The position numbers and the translations under genes were made by a program. A stretch of DNA of 64,000 bases from Abditibacteriaceae bacterium (lineage in GTDB: Bacteria > Armatimonadota > Abditibacteriia > Abditibacteriales > Abditibacteriaceae): contig JAFAZH010000042.1 of the NCBI GenBank assembly GCA_019239895.1, positions 42,788 to 106,787 of the forward strand, read 5' to 3'. This document shows positions 1-7,629 of the stretch, piece by piece. Each line of letters opens with the position of its first letter. Position 1 is the stretch's first letter. Below the pieces are notes generated by a model. It was not told where the DNA came from and made no database searches. It saw only the letters and a list, made by a program, of their open reading frames with translations.

Positions 1-109
1 TCACGACTGAATAACCTTCGACTTGAGTTGCCTATTACTTAATCGGCTGTTTACTAGAATAAGAGCATCCCTGAAATTCTGAGGAAATTTTTTCTGCTGC
101 TGTTCGGTT

Positions 110-115
110 TATAAT
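110..115 (+). promoter_or_regulatory. possible -10 box upstream of the sigma/FG-GAP gene
   Basis: A perfect TATAAT lies about 36 bases before the ATG at 152. No good -35 hexamer is visible at 16-18 bases upstream, where the sequence is T-rich, so this is only a candidate promoter. Confidence 0.3.
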
Positions 116-151
116 TCGAGTGGACATTATAGAGACCGAAAGCAGCTCGAT

Positions 152-2821
152 ATGCAGGATACACAACTCTTAAAAGAATATCTGGAGCAAGGCTCGCAGA
201 CAGCATTTACCAGTTTGGTGGAGCGTTATGTGAATCTCGTCTACACCGTCTGCCTGCGCGAGGTCGGCGACCCTCAACTTGCCGAGGATGTCACGCAGGT
301 GGTTTTTATCATCCTGGCTAACAAAGCGCATACCATTCGGGAAGGTACCGTCCTTTCAGGATGGTTGTTTAACACCGCCCGCTTCGCCTCCAAAAATGCG
401 CTAAAGCAGGAGTCCAGACGGCATTATCGAGAGCGTAAGGCGGCAGAAGAAATGATACGGCAATTGCAAACCAAGGAAGCCAGTTGGGAGCAGCTTGAAC
501 CCATCCTCCAGGATGCTATGGCCAGCCTGAGCCAGGAAGATCGCAATGCAGTCCTCTTGCGCTTCTTCGAGGGCAAAAGCCTGCGCGACACTGGAGATGC
601 GCTGGGCGTCACCGAAGATGCCGCCCGGATGCGTGTCTCACGCGCCCTGAACAAGCTGCGCGGCTACTTCTCGCGTCATGGTTTTGTAGTCTCGATTGCT
701 CTCATTGCGGCTTTGCTGACGGACAATGCTGTGCAAGCTGCCCCGGTCACTTGTGTCAGCGCCACATTACACGCTGCATCCTGCGCCGCCGCTACTGCTA
801 CCGCCGGAGCCGGGCACATTACGGTGGACGTAGTAGGCGTCAATGTTCATGCTTTGTGGGAAGGCGTTGTCAAAACGGTCTGGCTCACCAAGATAAAAGC
901 GACGGCAAGTGCTCTGCTTACCCTGATCTTAGTAGGCAAGGGGGCCGTTGCCTTAGCTCGTTTAACGGCAACACCTCAGTTACCAGCTATTGTTTCAACT
1001 GCGGGGTTAACTGTAGCGCCCTCAAACATAAATAAGACTCGCCGTAACGTTGGTGCCGGTAATATCTTAGATACTCAACGACGGTTGACTTCGAGCCGCC
1101 CACAGCCCACCATTGTGCCCAAAGCAGTAAGTCATGGTTTTCAGGCGAACTTATCGCCAGCCATTGAGAGTCCACCAACACCCCCGGCAACGGAGCCTGG
1201 TCATCTGCGCTTTCTGCCTACACCTCAGCCATCAGACTCTCCTGTAAAAGTGTTGCCTGCCTACAAGACACCGCAGCACAAAGCATCCCCACCGGTAGTT
1301 CCAGCCGGAATGTTGCCTAAAACGGTTGCGCTCACTACAGTTCAAAATTGGGCACAGAGCCTCTCGGCTGCTAAGGCCGTGTCCCAGAAGGCCAGCTTAG
1401 CTGTTACGCTGCCTGTAGTGAAGCCTGCACGCCCCCCCCATATTGCTAAAGGCTGGCCGGTGGTTTTACCCGGATCGGTGACAGGCACTCCGGTGGTAGC
1501 GAATTTAGGGGGCGATGGGCAACTGGAAGTTGTAGCGCCCTGTATGCATCGTGAGGATCAGCCAGGGAATGATTTTATCATGGCACATCCGCAGCCTGAT
1601 CTGGCGGCGCAGGTCTTTGCCCTGCACGCTGACGGCACGCCCCTGGAAGGTTGGCCCATTGTGCTGATGGATGCCGGACAGCGCAAGCGTGAACGCGAGC
1701 TGCGCCCTCTGTATGCTGATATGTGGGCAAGCAGCCCCTCGGTGGTGGATATTGGCAACAAAGGCCACGATGAGATTGTGATGTTGTTGCCCTCACTGCA
1801 ACCACCCTGGGTTATCTGGGGCGATGGCAATATATTTACTCCGAAGTTTCAGGGCAATACCGCCGCGTGGAGCAGTGTACCTATCGTGGATTTGAATAGG
1901 GATGGCGTCATGGATATGGTGTGTGGCGGCGTGCTCTCCACGATCATGGGTAAGCCAGTACCGGACTGGCCGGAGGAAAAAAGAATCAAAGGCGGCTATG
2001 CGCCTTGTATTGGCGATGCCAATGGTGATGGCGAGCCGGAGATTTATCATCCTTTCTATGCCGAACAGAGTATGCTCGGCGGCTATGATCGTTTTGGCAA
2101 TCGGCTACCCGGTTGGCCTCAAAAGATCGGTTCTCTCATCATGTATCCGGTTATGGGCGATGTCACAGGCGATGACAAAATGGAAGTCTGTGGCACGGAT
2201 TCAAGGGGTAACGTTCATCTTTGGACGTGGGACGGGAAGCCTTTGCCCGCCACGCACCCGGAAGGTGAATTTACCAGCGTCTTCAAAACGGGTATTCACG
2301 CTCTCAATTCATGTCCAACCCTGGCCGACCTGGATGGCGATGGTAAAGCGGAAATTATTCTGTTTAATCCGGCGACAAATAAGCTGATGGGCTGGCACGG
2401 TGATGGTACCAGTGTCGTGCCTGCCAATCCAGATGGCACTATTATTGATCTTCCCGGTCTTAACTGTTATGGTGGTGTAGCGGTTGCTGACCTGGGGAAC
2501 GATGGCATTATGGACTTATTTGTCGGTACTTGTTGGGTGCAACTCACGCCGGACGGCAAGGCCACCGTCACCGATATGTTACCGAACCGTCCTCCGACCA
2601 CCACCCAGCCCACTATTACAGATATTGACCGTGATGGCAAAGCTGACATTCTCTTTGGTCTTACGGATGGACGCCTCTACGTCTATAATACCGAGAAAGC
2701 CTATAAACCGGAGTGGGTGCAATGGGCCACCCATTGCGGCAACTTTCAGCACACAAGTGCCTGGTACCCTCCAACGCGCCATCCTCCAACAAGCGCTCGC
2801 CTCGCACAGCCGCCCCCATAA
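152..2821 (+). CDS. ECF sigma-70 factor fused to a membrane segment and FG-GAP/VCBS repeat domain
   Basis: Residues 1-175 are an ECF sigma factor: region 2 at about 20-90 (AEDVTQVVFIILANKA, WLFNTARFASKNALK) and region 4 at about 115-170 with a helix-turn-helix (GKSLRDTGDALGVTEDAARM). A hydrophobic stretch at 178-196 and a second at about 250-268 follow, then a Pro/Thr-rich linker to about 430. The C-terminal half carries at least six calcium-binding-type FG-GAP/VCBS motifs such as VDLNRDGVMD, IGDANGDGEPE, LADLDGDGKAE and ITDIDRDGKAD, the pattern of an integrin-like beta-propeller. ECF factors with a hydrophobic C-terminal extension are known in planctomycetes and related phyla; a propeller fused to one suggests a membrane-held sigma factor with its own sensor. 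Whether the propeller is periplasmic depends on whether one or both hydrophobic stretches cross the membrane. No anti-sigma gene is adjacent. No strong SD precedes the ATG. Confidence 0.85.
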   Translation: MQDTQLLKEYLEQGSQTAFTSLVERYVNLVYTVCLREVGDPQLAEDVTQVVFIILANKAHTIREGTVLSGWLFNTARFASKNALKQESRRHYRERKAAEEMIRQLQTKEASWEQLEPILQDAMASLSQEDRNAVLLRFFEGKSLRDTGDALGVTEDAARMRVSRALNKLRGYFSRHGFVVSIALIAALLTDNAVQAAPVTCVSATLHAASCAAATATAGAGHITVDVVGVNVHALWEGVVKTVWLTKIKATASALLTLILVGKGAVALARLTATPQLPAIVSTAGLTVAPSNINKTRRNVGAGNILDTQRRLTSSRPQPTIVPKAVSHGFQANLSPAIESPPTPPATEPGHLRFLPTPQPSDSPVKVLPAYKTPQHKASPPVVPAGMLPKTVALTTVQNWAQSLSAAKAVSQKASLAVTLPVVKPARPPHIAKGWPVVLPGSVTGTPVVANLGGDGQLEVVAPCMHREDQPGNDFIMAHPQPDLAAQVFALHADGTPLEGWPIVLMDAGQRKRERELRPLYADMWASSPSVVDIGNKGHDEIVMLLPSLQPPWVIWGDGNIFTPKFQGNTAAWSSVPIVDLNRDGVMDMVCGGVLSTIMGKPVPDWPEEKRIKGGYAPCIGDANGDGEPEIYHPFYAEQSMLGGYDRFGNRLPGWPQKIGSLIMYPVMGDVTGDDKMEVCGTDSRGNVHLWTWDGKPLPATHPEGEFTSVFKTGIHALNSCPTLADLDGDGKAEIILFNPATNKLMGWHGDGTSVVPANPDGTIIDLPGLNCYGGVAVADLGNDGIMDLFVGTCWVQLTPDGKATVTDMLPNRPPTTTQPTITDIDRDGKADILFGLTDGRLYVYNTEKAYKPEWVQWATHCGNFQHTSAWYPPTRHPPTSARLAQPPP

Positions 2822-2828
2822 ACTTTAT

Positions 2829-2864
2829 TGAGGCTATTAGGTAATCTCACTCACAGCAGCCTCA
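2829..2864 (+). terminator. weak hairpin after the sigma/FG-GAP gene
   Basis: TGAGGCT (2829-2835) pairs with AGCCTCA (2858-2864) and is followed by TTTGAC. The stem is short and the loop is 22 bases, so termination is only possible. Confidence 0.3.
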
Positions 2865-2968
2865 TTTGACTCAATCCTTAAAACCCTTTAAATCCCACCT
2901 TCGTATTTTGGAAGAACTTCGCTTCTCCCCGAAACAGCCTGTTACTGCCCCAAAGGTGAATTTTCATC

Positions 2969-3427
2969 ATGAAACCTCAATTCTTCTCCAAGCACAACTG
3001 CACTAAAAATAAAAGGGCTGCTATCTTCTCCTCTGATTCAACCCCTGGATGGGGAGCACTAACGCTCATGAGTTTGGGGATTCTTATCCTGGGTATCTGG
3101 TCGGCAATGTGTGTTTGTAGTGGTGGCGTCACTTCCACCCCGTCTCATTTAAGAGCCACGCCAACAGCTCCTGAATCAGAGGGTGTAGCAGCCTATGCCT
3201 CAACTCATATACCACCTAATACTCGCGTTGTTCTGTTCAAGGGTCTCTGCCACTGCCATTGGCGTGCAGACTGCCCAGTTCTTCGCCAAACGTTGATGTT
3301 GAAGAAATTCGTCCCTTTTACTTCAACTTATGGCGAGGTGCAACGGCATCCCCAGTTCCCCTGGGGCAAGGTTTTCTTCTGTGGTGCGTGTGAGAATCTC
3401 TGTGTAGATGAGGCCACGGGACATTAG
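2969..3427 (+). CDS. hypothetical single-span membrane protein with cysteine motifs
   Basis: I do not recognise this 152-residue protein. An SD-like AAAGGTG lies about 9 bases before the ATG. It has a basic, Lys-rich N-terminus, a single hydrophobic segment at about residues 31-50 (LTLMSLGILILGIWSAMCVC), and a soluble C-terminal part of about 100 residues predicted to be outside the cytoplasm. The soluble part holds two cysteine clusters, LCHCHWRADC and FFCGACENLC, which could bind a metal or form disulphides. It lies 147 bases after the sigma/FG-GAP gene on the same strand, so the two may be co-transcribed, although a weak hairpin lies between them. The gene ends just before a strong bidirectional hairpin. 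Confidence 0.6.
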   Translation: MKPQFFSKHNCTKNKRAAIFSSDSTPGWGALTLMSLGILILGIWSAMCVCSGGVTSTPSHLRATPTAPESEGVAAYASTHIPPNTRVVLFKGLCHCHWRADCPVLRQTLMLKKFVPFTSTYGEVQRHPQFPWGKVFFCGACENLCVDEATGH

Positions 3428-3472
3428 GAAACCAGGCAATGGTTAGTGATAAAACGGGTGGAGAGAAAGACA

Positions 3473-3509
3473 AACGGGGAGCATCATGCTCACTATGATG
3501 CTCCCCGTT
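3473..3509. terminator. bidirectional hairpin between convergent genes
   Basis: A perfect 15-bp stem (3473-3487 with 3495-3509) around a 7-base loop sits between the convergent genes ending at 3427 and 3549. On the minus strand it is followed by the pyrimidine-rich GTCTTTCTCTCC. Position and symmetry suit a shared terminator. Confidence 0.75.
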
Positions 3510-3548
3510 GCAGTGTAAAATGACCTTAAATTAGTGTCTAATTGATGC

Positions 3549-5027
3549 TTAGGTATTCTTCCCTTGCTGCTCGTACAATCGCTTCAAGTCCACGAGAATC
3601 TGTTGCAGATGGCCAATGACAGAATCTAATGCGGCAGATTCGGCGGCGGGTTCGTAAATTTCGATTTCGCCCAGAGACACGGAACGGTCGGAATTGACAT
3701 CCTGGTCAATACCGGGCAGCTTTACATCGCCGGGGCCATTGGCCATGAAGACAAAGCGCACATATTTGGCTTCGATAGAAGGAATCTTAAATTCCTGATT
3801 GACTGGTTCAAGACGCAGGTTCAAGGTGGCCACAGTTTGCCAGGGGCCAGTCTTGGAGGATTCCGTTGTCACCTGGACATCAATGCGCCGCGCCCAGCGC
3901 AGGCTTGATTGGTTGGAGGATGGGTTCACCACAATGCGGTTAATCACATGCGTGCGGTCGCCGCGAAAGCCAATCGTCACATACTGCTTACCGGGAGCAA
4001 AGCCCTGGCTGGCCCAGCCAAAACTGCCCGCATTATCTTTCTCGCGGAAGACATCGCCATCAATGAGATTATCGGGGCTGTAAACCGGGTCAGCGCCTTT
4101 GGCGGGGTCACTGACAAAGGTGCTGGAAAAATCCACCACACGGCCACCATTCTGGGCGGCGGCAATATTGCGCGGTGAGGCCGCAGACGCAGTGGCAGGG
4201 TTGCCACCATTTTGTTGAATCAATTGCAGGGTAGCTTCTGAAAGCTGAGGCTTGCCTGGCTTGTGGTTAGATGAGGTCAGCGCGGCATTGGTCACACCGT
4301 TATCGGATGCAGCATCCGCCACTGTGGTGCCGCCGGTATCGGCCTGGGCCTGGCGATATTGCTTTAATTCATTCACCGCGCCTTCCATGCGGCTAATCAG
4401 CCCGCCGAGACCGTCCGTAGGGTTGACTGCTTCATAGATTTCGACTTCGCCTAAAGCCACCGCACGGTCAGAACCGTAGTTGGTGCGAAAGAGGAGGCGC
4501 ACAAAACGCGCCGGAGCCGGGAGAATCGTGAACTCCTGTGGCTCGCCTTTCTTCAGCACCGTTAACTGTGCCACGACCTGGTAGGGGCCTTCGGCGCTTT
4601 CGGTGGAAGCCTCGACTTCGACATCCTTAACCCACCTTTCCGGGGCCACCGAGGCAGCAGGGTTAATCACAATTTTGCCGATAGTGTGCAGCGAATTGTC
4701 TTTAAAGCCAATGGTGACATATTCCATGTTGACAGGATCGTATTTGTCACTGGCCCAGCCGAAACTGCCCGTCTTTTTGTCGGCGTTATAGACTTTGCCG
4801 TCAATCAGATTGGTAGCCGCAAACTTCGCATCATTATCAATGGTGGACGACACATTGATAATGCGCCCCCCGTTCGCGGCGGCGGCGATATTGGTTAGCC
4901 CGGTGGCCCAGGTCCTCGACTGTGCCTGCACTGGCCTGGATAACGCGATATTAGCACTGAGCGCAGCGACCAGAGCCACTGTCCCCAGGCGAACTTTGGA
5001 CTTAGCCAAACTTTGCAAAAACTTCAT
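3549..5027 (-). CDS. secreted protein with two tandem discoidin (F5/8 type C)-like domains
   Basis: Residues 1-36 form a signal peptide (basic start, VALVAALSANIA, cleavage near VQAQS). Two related domains follow: about 46-200 and about 286-465. Both begin NIAAA.NGGR, contain NLIDG, GSFGWAS and YVTIGF, and end with ALGEVEIYE or SLGEIEIYE, which is the strand order of the discoidin/F5-8C beta-sandwich used to bind sugars or surfaces. Amphipathic helices close each half (about 207-228 and 470-488) and could pair or oligomerise. The SD AAGGAG lies 10-11 bases before the ATG. The protein has no enzyme domain, so a carbohydrate-binding or cell-surface role is an inference. The two domains look like an internal duplication. 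Confidence 0.75.
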   Translation of the reverse strand: MKFLQSLAKSKVRLGTVALVAALSANIALSRPVQAQSRTWATGLTNIAAAANGGRIINVSSTIDNDAKFAATNLIDGKVYNADKKTGSFGWASDKYDPVNMEYVTIGFKDNSLHTIGKIVINPAASVAPERWVKDVEVEASTESAEGPYQVVAQLTVLKKGEPQEFTILPAPARFVRLLFRTNYGSDRAVALGEVEIYEAVNPTDGLGGLISRMEGAVNELKQYRQAQADTGGTTVADAASDNGVTNAALTSSNHKPGKPQLSEATLQLIQQNGGNPATASAASPRNIAAAQNGGRVVDFSSTFVSDPAKGADPVYSPDNLIDGDVFREKDNAGSFGWASQGFAPGKQYVTIGFRGDRTHVINRIVVNPSSNQSSLRWARRIDVQVTTESSKTGPWQTVATLNLRLEPVNQEFKIPSIEAKYVRFVFMANGPGDVKLPGIDQDVNSDRSVSLGEIEIYEPAAESAALDSVIGHLQQILVDLKRLYEQQGKNT

Positions 5028-5149
5028 CTTTATGGAATCTCCTTAGACGGCGCTATCAACCGCTAGGGCCATGACCGTTAAAACTGGCACAACCCAGACT
5101 GCCGATAATTCTTGACAGGTTACTATTGCTATCTAAATCTTACTACTAA

Positions 5150-6604
5150 CTAAGACAATTCTCCATCTGCCGCGCGTTGTGCGCTGGCCAGAGCCGCCTC
5201 ATAAACCTCGCGCAGTGGCACTTTATGCTGCGCCGCCAGATGCTCCACATCGGCATACTCTGGGGTTGCTCGCCACAAATGACGCTCCGGCCAACTGGCA
5301 ATCTTTACATGGACGGTGCCAAACTTAGTTTCAACTTCTTTGATTTTACGTGGCAGTGCCGCCCGGCTAACTTCTTGCACCCGCACGCCTAACGTCGTTG
5401 TTTCCCGCAGCATCGTGGCAATTACGGCAGGCTGCGCTTCCAGCGGGCAGAGGGCACCCAGCAGCGAAGCGGGCCGGTTCTTCTTCATTTGGAGTGGCTG
5501 AATCCAGACATCTACCGCGCCTGCCTCAAACAATCGCTCAAGGACGTACTGAAAGAACTCCGGGTTCATATTATCTATATTACTTTCGATAACCGCCAGA
5601 CTCTGCCATTCTAAACCCGCTAAAGCAGCATCCGCAGTGATGGCTGGTTGAGTCGGGGCCGAAGTGACAGCAGCGGCCTGCTGTTGCGTTACAGTAGCGG
5701 TTTGCCCAATGACCACCCTCAACAGGTTCGGACGATCAGCAAATCGCTTCTTGCCAGAACCCAGGCCGATGCGTTGGGGCGTCATGGCTGGTGGAGACCC
5801 AAAGCTTTGGCTCAACGCCGCCACAATGCCAGCGCCAGTGGGAGTGACCATTTCCCCCCGTATTTCCGTGGGGACGAGAGGCACCCCTTTCATTAGCTCT
5901 AAAGTCGCGGGGGCGGGCACGGGCATTAAGCCATGTGCGCAATTGACGAAGCTAGTAGAGTGGGGGAGAGCCGAGCAATGCACTTTATCCACCCCCAGAT
6001 ATTCCAAGCACCAGGCGACGCCGCAGATGTCGAGCAGGGAGTCAATGCCGCCGATTTCGTGGAAATGAATCTCTTCAGGCGTGGTGTGATGAATATGCGC
6101 CTCAGCCTCAGCGATACGCTGGAAAATGGCGAGGCTGTCCCGCCGCACGCGGTCGCTTAGCTGACTGCTTTCAATAATGGCTCGAATCTCAGAAAAGGAG
6201 CGGCCATGCACGTGCGGCACTGTGGTTATGGCGTCCGGTGCATGGGTGTAGTGTTCATGCTCATGGTTATGATGGTCATGACTGTGATGGTTATCTTGGC
6301 CATGCTCGTGATCGTGGTGCGGTTCATGATGGTGCGAATGCCCCTTGTGTTCTCCCTGTGATACGGCTTCGTGGGAAGCTTGCTGCAATTCCTGGGCATC
6401 AGTTAAACCATTCAGTGAAATGGAAACATCCATGCCATGAATACCATTTTGCAGAATGGGCTGGGCTTCAATCTGCCAACCGCTTACGGGAAGTGATGCC
6501 AGCCCTTCACGCAGGGCTGCCAATGGCACGCCACAATCAAGCAAGGCCCCCAGTGCCATATCACCGGAAATTCCGGAAAAGCAGTCAAAATAAGCGATAG
6601 TCAT
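5150..6604 (-). CDS. larC: nickel-pincer cofactor biosynthesis protein LarC
   Basis: LarC inserts nickel into the pyridinium bis-thiocarboxylate precursor to make the nickel-pincer nucleotide used by lactate racemase and related enzymes. The sequence starts with the family motif YFDCFSGISGDMALGALLD and has HFHEIGGIDSLLDICG at about residue 180, TSFVNCAHGLMPVPAPAT and GEMVTPTGAGI. At 484 residues it is longer than usual because of an insert at about 86-121 that contains roughly twenty histidines with Asp and Glu, a plausible nickel store or relay. Unlike the lactobacillus gene, which is split and joined by frameshifting, this is one open frame. It lies 42 bases after larB on the same strand. 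LarE and lactate racemase are not in the window. Confidence 0.93.
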   Translation of the reverse strand: MTIAYFDCFSGISGDMALGALLDCGVPLAALREGLASLPVSGWQIEAQPILQNGIHGMDVSISLNGLTDAQELQQASHEAVSQGEHKGHSHHHEPHHDHEHGQDNHHSHDHHNHEHEHYTHAPDAITTVPHVHGRSFSEIRAIIESSQLSDRVRRDSLAIFQRIAEAEAHIHHTTPEEIHFHEIGGIDSLLDICGVAWCLEYLGVDKVHCSALPHSTSFVNCAHGLMPVPAPATLELMKGVPLVPTEIRGEMVTPTGAGIVAALSQSFGSPPAMTPQRIGLGSGKKRFADRPNLLRVVIGQTATVTQQQAAAVTSAPTQPAITADAALAGLEWQSLAVIESNIDNMNPEFFQYVLERLFEAGAVDVWIQPLQMKKNRPASLLGALCPLEAQPAVIATMLRETTTLGVRVQEVSRAALPRKIKEVETKFGTVHVKIASWPERHLWRATPEYADVEHLAAQHKVPLREVYEAALASAQRAADGELS

Positions 6605-6646
6605 AGGAATGCGTGCAAGCCGCGTGAAGCCATTTGGAGCTACGGA

Positions 6647-7459
6647 TCAGGAGGAGGTGGCCTCTCCATTGTGGCCTGGGTGCCCCGTGTCAGCAGAGGC
6701 CGCAGCTATTTCCCGGCTGCGCAATATCGAAGCCGCAAAAGCCGCCGCACCAAAGCCATTGTCAATGTTCACCACGGCCACCCCATTGGCGCATGAATTG
6801 AGCATTCCCAACAGAGCCGCCAGGCCACCAAAAGCCGCCCCGTAGCCGATGCTGGTGGGCACGGCGATAACGGGCACATCCACCAAACCAGCGGCCACCG
6901 TGGGCATCGCGCCTTCCATTCCAGCCACAGCGATGAGGGCAGCGCACTGGCGCATGGTGTCACGATAGTGCAGCAAGCGGTGCAAACCGGCCACACCGAC
7001 ATCATAGATGCGCTCGACTTGTGCGCCCATTGCATCCAGGGTACAGGCGGCTTCTTCGGCTACGGGAATATCACTGGTGCCAGCGCACAAAACACCAACC
7101 TGCCCCTGCAAGTGCGGGGGATACAGGCCCGGCGCATAAATAATGCGACCAACTGCCCGATATTCCGCCTGGGGCAAGACTTGCTGCACGGCGGCAAAAG
7201 CGGCTTCATCTGCCCGCGTGCCCAGTAAAGTTGCACCCGCTTCCTGAATCCTGGCCGCGATAGCCGCGACCTGGGACGGGGTTTTGCCCTGGCAAAAAAT
7301 AACTTCCGGGAAACCTTGACGCAAGGCGCGATGGTGATCTACTTTGGCAAAGCCAAGGTCTTCAAAGGGCAGATCACGCAAAGCTTCAATGGCTGCATCA
7401 GGCGTTACTGCGCCCGTGCTCACGTCTTGCAAAAGCGTGCGAACTATCGCTACATCCAA
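6647..7459 (-). CDS. larB: nickel-pincer cofactor biosynthesis protein LarB
   Basis: LarB carboxylates and hydrolyses nicotinic acid adenine dinucleotide, the first step of the nickel-pincer pathway. The C-terminal part is PurE-like, with VLCAGTSDIPVAEEA, ERIYDVGVAGLHRLL, ALIAVAGMEGAMPTVAAGLV and PTSIGYGAAFGG, and the length of 270 is typical. The N-terminal part (VTPDAAIEALRDLPFEDLGFAKVDHHR) is also characteristic. The start is TTG: it is preceded by AGGAGGA at 7467-7473 with an 8-base spacing, and the nearby ATG at 7455 is in another frame. It heads the larB-larC pair. Confidence 0.93.
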   Translation of the reverse strand: MDVAIVRTLLQDVSTGAVTPDAAIEALRDLPFEDLGFAKVDHHRALRQGFPEVIFCQGKTPSQVAAIAARIQEAGATLLGTRADEAAFAAVQQVLPQAEYRAVGRIIYAPGLYPPHLQGQVGVLCAGTSDIPVAEEAACTLDAMGAQVERIYDVGVAGLHRLLHYRDTMRQCAALIAVAGMEGAMPTVAAGLVDVPVIAVPTSIGYGAAFGGLAALLGMLNSCANGVAVVNIDNGFGAAAFAASILRSREIAAASADTGHPGHNGEATSS

Positions 7460-7573
7460 CTCTGTGTCCTCCTACGCTGGTGGTGCGTCATTGACTGATA
7501 ATGCATTTCTTACGCCCTTTGCATTTTAGCAAAATATGATTATCAAAGAACTGTCAGACCCTCTTAAATAATA

Positions 7574-7612
7574 GGAAAGGGCACAGAAGCTGAATAAGCT
7601 CTGGCCCTTTCC
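7574..7612 (-). terminator. terminator after the AcrA-like adaptor gene
   Basis: GGAAAGGGC (7574-7582) pairs with GCCCTTTCC (7604-7612), with further pairing inside the loop. On the minus strand it lies 18 bases after the stop at 7630 and is followed by the A/T-rich TATTATTTAAGAG. Confidence 0.65.
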
Positions 7613-7629
7613 ATAATCTCGATATTTAC

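Noticed and set aside
5112..5139. TTGACA with TAAATC 16 bases on
   Set aside because: It points into the 3' end of larC antisense; no gene would use it.
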